DNA from: Autumnicola patrickiae
GTDB taxonomy: Bacteria > Bacteroidota > Bacteroidia > Flavobacteriales > Flavobacteriaceae
Direction of reading: 5' to 3'
DNA length: 64,000 nucleotides
NCBI RefSeq assembly: GCF_031846525.1
Contig: NZ_JAVRHM010000001.1
Coordinates: forward strand, 496,001-560,000
The notes under the pieces are model-generated. The model had not been told where the DNA came from. It was given only the letters and a program-made list of their open reading frames with translations, and did not search any database. Below, one piece after another: positions 60,388 to 64,000 of this stretch. The position numbers were made by a program, and so were the translations under genes. Numbering within the stretch: position 1 is the stretch's first letter; each line of letters begins with the position of its first letter.

Positions 60388-61140
60388 TTATTTACCCCCC
60401 CTCTCCTTTTCCTGATTTGTGGGCTTATATGAATAAATGTATTCAGTATTTTCATATCCCGGGTCATTCTCTTCCGGTAGCTTTTCAATGAAATTTCCGT
60501 TTTCATCAAAATGTTTCATAAAATCATCATTCTCTTCACTGTAACCAGGTCTCTCCCATTCATATTTAGGAGGCTTTGCAATTTTCTTCTTGTAAATAAA
60601 GGAAAGGGAAAATCCGGCGATTAGGCCCGACAAATGTCCTTCCCATGAAATTTCCGGATCTATTGGTGTTACATACCATAGCATTCCTCCATAAAGAAAA
60701 ACTACAATTAGAGAAAGTGCAATAAGTCTGTAGTGTTTAGAGAAAACACCTTTAAAAAATAGAAAAGATGCTAAAACGTATATTATTCCACTTGCACCTA
60801 TATGATTTGCTTCCCTACCGATAAGCCATGTCAACAATCCAGAAAAAAACATCCCCAGAAAAAGGACCTGCCAGCTAATCTTCCTGTAGAAGTAAAAAAG
60901 CGCCATGGAAAGAACAAATAAGGGAATGGTATTATTGAAGAGATGTTTTAGTCCGGAATGAATAAAAGGAGAGAAAATTATCCCTCTTAAGCCTTCCACC
61001 TTACCCGGTCTAACTCCAAAATTATTAAAATCGAAGCCAAATCTTATTTCGAACCAGAATACGATCCAAATGGCCAATACAAAAATAATAGGGTATCCTA
61101 TTACTCCGGGAGAAAAGGTGAATGGGCTGGATTGTTTCAA
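60388..61140 (-). CDS. rhomboid family intramembrane serine protease
   Basis: The 250-residue protein has six hydrophobic segments. The catalytic Ser is in HIGASGIIYVLASFLF (GxSG, at about 118) and the catalytic His in SWEGHLSGLIAGFSLSF (at about 171). The conserved HSGLKHLFNNTIPLFVL, with the HxxxN pattern of transmembrane helix 2, is also present. The last 60 residues form a soluble, acidic tail (HFDENGNFIEKLPEEND). The gene is convergent with rlmB, leaving an 82-base gap with no strong terminator. Confidence 0.92.
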   Translation of the reverse strand: MKQSSPFTFSPGVIGYPIIFVLAIWIVFWFEIRFGFDFNNFGVRPGKVEGLRGIIFSPFIHSGLKHLFNNTIPLFVLSMALFYFYRKISWQVLFLGMFFSGLLTWLIGREANHIGASGIIYVLASFLFFKGVFSKHYRLIALSLIVVFLYGGMLWYVTPIDPEISWEGHLSGLIAGFSLSFIYKKKIAKPPKYEWERPGYSEENDDFMKHFDENGNFIEKLPEENDPGYENTEYIYSYKPTNQEKERGGK

Positions 61141-61226
61141 AATTCTGTTTTAGCATCAATATTACAAAAAAGCAACCAAACCTTTTCCTTATGAAATGTT
61201 GTCATCATAATTCTTAATTTAGCCAA

Positions 61227-62501
61227 ATGAACAAACCATTAGCAGAACGATTAAGGCCACAGAAATTAGAAGATTATTTAAGCCAACAGCACCTTATAGG
61301 AGAGAAAGGCGCGCTAAAGCAACAACTTAAGCAGAGAATAATACCTTCCATGATTTTTTGGGGGCCTCCGGGAGTCGGAAAAACCACGCTGGCTAATATA
61401 ATTGCTGAAGAATCTCAGCGTCCTTTTTTTACTTTAAGTGCAATTAGTAGCGGAGTAAAAGATGTTAGAGAAATTATTGAAAAAGCTAAAAAAAGCGACG
61501 GACTTTTTACCACCAAAAGTCCAATCCTTTTTATAGATGAAATCCACCGTTTCAGCAAATCACAGCAGGATTCTCTATTAGGAGCAGTAGAGAAAGGTTG
61601 GGTTACCCTAATAGGAGCAACCACAGAAAATCCAAGTTTCGAAGTTATCTCTGCACTTCTATCCAGGTGCCAGGTATATATTTTAAAGCCGTTTACAAAA
61701 GAGGATCTTATAGCCTTACTTAAGCGTGCTATGAAAGAAGATTCTCTAATTGCTTCCAAAAATATCCAACTAAAAGAAACAGAGGCTCTGCTGCGATTAA
61801 GCGGAGGAGATGCCCGAAAACTCCTGAATATATTTGAGTTACTGGTGACTTCAGCTAAAAACGGAGTACAGATAACTAACGATCTGGTCTTTGAAAAAGT
61901 TCAGCAAAATACTGTTCTCTATGACAAAACCGGGGAGCAACATTATGACATCGTTTCAGCATTTATAAAATCTATAAGGGGAAGTGATCCAAATGGCGCA
62001 GTATACTGGTTGGCTCGTATGATTGAAGGTGGTGAAGACGTTAAATTTATTGCCCGCAGACTGCTTATTCTGGCCAGTGAAGATATTGGAAATGCAAATC
62101 CAACAGCCCTGGTTATTGCTAATAATACTTTCCAGGCCGTAAACACCATTGGCTATCCTGAAGCAAGGATAATTTTAAGCCAATGCACTACCTACCTTGC
62201 TACATCCCCAAAAAGTAATGCAGCATACATGGCTATTAATAATGCCATAAGCCTTGTAAAGAAAACAGGAAATCTATCTGTTCCTATGGCGATTAGGAAT
62301 GCCCCAACAAAATTAATGAAAGATCTAGGATACGGTGATAATTACAAGTATGCCCATAACTACGAAGGGAATTTTACGCAGGAAGAATTTTTGCCGCAAG
62401 AAATCAAAAACACCATAATCTATCAACCCGGGCAAAACCAACGGGAAAATTCCCAAAGGGAGTTTCTGAAAAAACGCTGGAAGAATAAATATAATTATTA
62501 G
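61227..62501 (+). CDS. rarA: replication-associated recombination protein A (MgsA/RarA AAA ATPase)
   Basis: RarA acts at stalled replication forks with SSB and RecA. The 424-residue protein begins NKPLAERLRPQKLEDYLSQQ, with Walker A WGPPGVGKTTLANIIAEES at about 45-63, Walker B PILFIDEIHRFSKSQQD, sensor 1 LIGATTENPSFEV and the C-terminal domain (WLARMIEGGEDVKFIARRLL, ASEDIGNANPTAL). An approximate -7 box, TAATTTAG, lies six bases before the start. The stop overlaps that of the next gene on the other strand. Confidence 0.95.
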   Translation: MNKPLAERLRPQKLEDYLSQQHLIGEKGALKQQLKQRIIPSMIFWGPPGVGKTTLANIIAEESQRPFFTLSAISSGVKDVREIIEKAKKSDGLFTTKSPILFIDEIHRFSKSQQDSLLGAVEKGWVTLIGATTENPSFEVISALLSRCQVYILKPFTKEDLIALLKRAMKEDSLIASKNIQLKETEALLRLSGGDARKLLNIFELLVTSAKNGVQITNDLVFEKVQQNTVLYDKTGEQHYDIVSAFIKSIRGSDPNGAVYWLARMIEGGEDVKFIARRLLILASEDIGNANPTALVIANNTFQAVNTIGYPEARIILSQCTTYLATSPKSNAAYMAINNAISLVKKTGNLSVPMAIRNAPTKLMKDLGYGDNYKYAHNYEGNFTQEEFLPQEIKNTIIYQPGQNQRENSQREFLKKRWKNKYNY

Positions 62502-63343
62502 TCCTGAACCTCATAAACTGTCTTTATCATTTCATTTTTATTCTTGTCGAAATGCTCTACTACAAGATTTTCTTCTTTATCAAAATAGGCAAGTCCTTGT
62601 TTAGTAATTGAAGAATAAATATAATTCTCCTGTCCTTTAGATTTAATTAAGGATGCAAAAGGTTCTGCCATTCCTTTTTGAAAAAGGGAGTATCCAGAAT
62701 CGCTCTTTTCAATAAAGTATACAGCATTATCCAGAATGTAGACTACTGCACTTTTTTCAGTTCCAGTTTCTGTTTTTTTAACTTCTATATCTTCGTCTTC
62801 CTGCTCTTCTGCCATGGCAGCTATCATATTCTCTTCCGGGGCTTGAGCAGCCACTTCTCCTTCCTGTTCGGCTTTGGGAGAACTAATAGTTTCAGTAGCT
62901 ATATTATCAGAGTCTTGCTGAAATTTATAATTAAATTCTTCAAAAGAATTAAAGGCATCCCTTAACGCATCATGATGCGCCCGTTTAAAATCTTTTTTTC
63001 GGCTTGAACCTTCACTAGAGCGGTAAACTACTTCTCCATTGCAATTTTCCAGAACCACCGTCAGTTTAGTGACAAAAAGATTAGAGTCATCTTTAACATC
63101 TGCATACAATGCCAGGCAACCATTCGCTTTTAAGTCGGATGGTTTTTGTTCAGATTTCATTGTGGCCTTAAAACCGTTCTTTTCAAAAAGAAATTTTGTC
63201 AGTGCGTTAAGCTGATATTCATCTGGAGCATTTAAGAATCCGAATGATTCCGGTACTACGACATATTTGTACTTGTTGAGATTTTGAGAATTAAGTGATG
63301 TAAAACTCAATATAAGAGCAATGCTAAAAATGGCAGTTTTCAT
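62498..63343 (-). CDS. secreted protein of unknown function
   Basis: A signal peptide (MKTAIFSIALILSFTSLNSQ) leads into a 281-residue protein. Residues of about 25-145 form one domain (YKYVVVPESFGFLNAPDEYQ, LTVVLENCNGEVVYRSSEGS), a Glu/Ala-rich spacer follows at about 150-195 (EQEGEVAAQAPEENMIAAMA), and a smaller C-terminal domain has beta strands (AVVYILDNAVYFIEKSDSGY, LAYFDKEENLVVEHF). The N-terminal part looks like conserved Flavobacteriaceae proteins of unknown function; no enzyme motif is seen. It is 56 bases after the next gene upstream, in the same direction. Confidence 0.75.
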   Translation of the reverse strand: MKTAIFSIALILSFTSLNSQNLNKYKYVVVPESFGFLNAPDEYQLNALTKFLFEKNGFKATMKSEQKPSDLKANGCLALYADVKDDSNLFVTKLTVVLENCNGEVVYRSSEGSSRKKDFKRAHHDALRDAFNSFEEFNYKFQQDSDNIATETISSPKAEQEGEVAAQAPEENMIAAMAEEQEDEDIEVKKTETGTEKSAVVYILDNAVYFIEKSDSGYSLFQKGMAEPFASLIKSKGQENYIYSSITKQGLAYFDKEENLVVEHFDKNKNEMIKTVYEVQD

Positions 63344-63399
63344 ATAAATATATTTGTTAAGAACAAAAATTCACCAACAAGAGTATAATTTGATAAAGC

Positions 63400-64000
63400 T
63401 TATTGTGTTGATCTGTCATCAAAAATAAATTGCATACCCAATTGCAGGGAAGTGCTGTTAGCTTTTGCGAAATTAGCAAATCCAAGCAAATTATTTGCTG
63501 CAAGATAAATATTAAAACTTCCAAAAGTTCTATGTGCCATTAATCCGATGTTGGTAAAAGAATAATCATCAATAGTATATGCTGCACGAAAACCAAATTT
63601 CTCGGTTATAAGTTTATCGTAATATGCGGCCATGGAAGGTGTTATCCCTTTGGGCCGGCTAACCCCTGAAAGTAAGAGTCCAATTGCATTCATATATCTT
63701 ACCTCCTCTACGAGACGATAATTACAAGGCAGGAAAGCTCTTCCAAACCCAAACTCCATCGTAGTATTAAATTTAATGGGTCGCCAGGTAACGTAGGATT
63801 CATTTAAGGTCTCGTCCTGCAGATTCGCATCAACTTCATCTTCAAAAAGGTCCCAGTAAGGTATTGCGCCGGTGTTCTCTTGCTCAGGGAATAAAGGTTC
63901 AATACCTTGAGTTTCATAACTGCCGTAATAGCGATAATTCTCTACATCTGTACGCTGAAACATCATTCCAATATCCTGCACTGCACCTGTAACAATAAAT
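63400..64000 (-). CDS. outer-membrane beta-barrel-like protein (DUF5723-like), 5' end outside window
   Basis: The frame is open to the right window edge (its first visible residues are FIVTGAVQDIGMMFQRTD), so the start is missing; the visible part is 199 codons. It ends in alternating strands and an aromatic C-terminal strand (STSLQLGMQFIFDD), as outer-membrane barrels do. Segments such as WRPIKFNTTMEFGFGRAFLP, FGFRAAYTIDDYSFTNIGLM and FNIYLAANNLLGF resemble the DUF5723 group of Bacteroidota. The family call is by impression only. Confidence 0.65.
   Translation of the reverse strand, partial: FIVTGAVQDIGMMFQRTDVENYRYYGSYETQGIEPLFPEQENTGAIPYWDLFEDEVDANLQDETLNESYVTWRPIKFNTTMEFGFGRAFLPCNYRLVEEVRYMNAIGLLLSGVSRPKGITPSMAAYYDKLITEKFGFRAAYTIDDYSFTNIGLMAHRTFGSFNIYLAANNLLGFANFAKANSTSLQLGMQFIFDDRSTQ

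Noticed and set aside
60361..60395. AT-rich inverted repeat AATAAAAA / TTTTTATT as a bidirectional terminator of rlmB and the rhomboid gene
   Set aside because: The stem has no GC pairs, so it would be too weak to call a terminator from sequence alone.

Overview
The window comes from the chromosome of a Bacteroidota bacterium, most likely a marine Flavobacteriaceae near Gramella/Christiangramia, Salegentibacter or Zunongwangia. This rests on: a SusC/SusD pair; promoters of the Bacteroidetes type (TAnnTTTG at -7) and almost no Shine-Dalgarno sequences; the gene order rpsL-rpsG-fusA-rpsJ-S10/spc/alpha-rplQ-carA-eno; a zinc-free L36; and AT-rich DNA. The genus is an inference.

1-21.4 kb (all minus strand) is a surface-polysaccharide locus. 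From the promoter side (21.4 kb) leftwards it encodes a Wza-type export lipoprotein, a Wzc-type co-polymerase/tyrosine kinase with a Tyr-Gly tail, a four-helix-bundle (S23-like) gene in its own repeat-flanked island, the Wzm permease, an FkbM methyltransferase, a GT14 transferase, another methyltransferase, the Wzt ATPase with a C-terminal substrate-recognition domain, a third methyltransferase, four related GT2 transferases, a GT4, a GT10 fucosyltransferase-like enzyme, WecB, another GT4 and GT2, NeuB, a fourth methyltransferase-like protein and NeuC (cut by the window edge). Together they point to an ABC-exported glycan with a nonulosonic (sialic/legionaminic-like) acid, ManNAc-type and probably fucose-like sugars and methyl groups.

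21.4-34.1 kb is housekeeping and general metabolism: an ABC-F ATPase, two small unknown proteins, an SDR/DUF2867 protein overlapping a BCCT transporter, two guanidino-modifying enzymes (CtlX and an arginine-deiminase/DDAH-like protein), citrate synthase, glycogen synthase and enolase. Non-coding stretches at 21.4-22.0 and 34.0-34.7 kb hold copies of a short near-palindromic repeat.

34.7-53.2 kb is carA followed by the main ribosomal protein supercluster, read leftwards from rpsL (53.1 kb) to rplQ (35.9 kb), with fusA, secY, infA, rpmJ and rpoA. Two good promoters are visible, before rpsL and before rpmJ, and a terminator-like hairpin sits between rpsJ and rplC.

53.6-59.5 kb is a SusC/SusD/lipoprotein uptake operon in which the susC gene carries a one-base deletion in its conserved QKGGD motif. 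59.5-64 kb holds rlmB, a rhomboid protease, rarA, a secreted unknown protein and the end of an outer-membrane protein gene.

No tRNA, rRNA, CRISPR array, transposase or phage gene was recognised. The least ordinary items are the repeat families in the polysaccharide locus, the repeat-flanked four-helix-bundle island inside that operon, the broken susC and the interruption between rpsJ and rplC.
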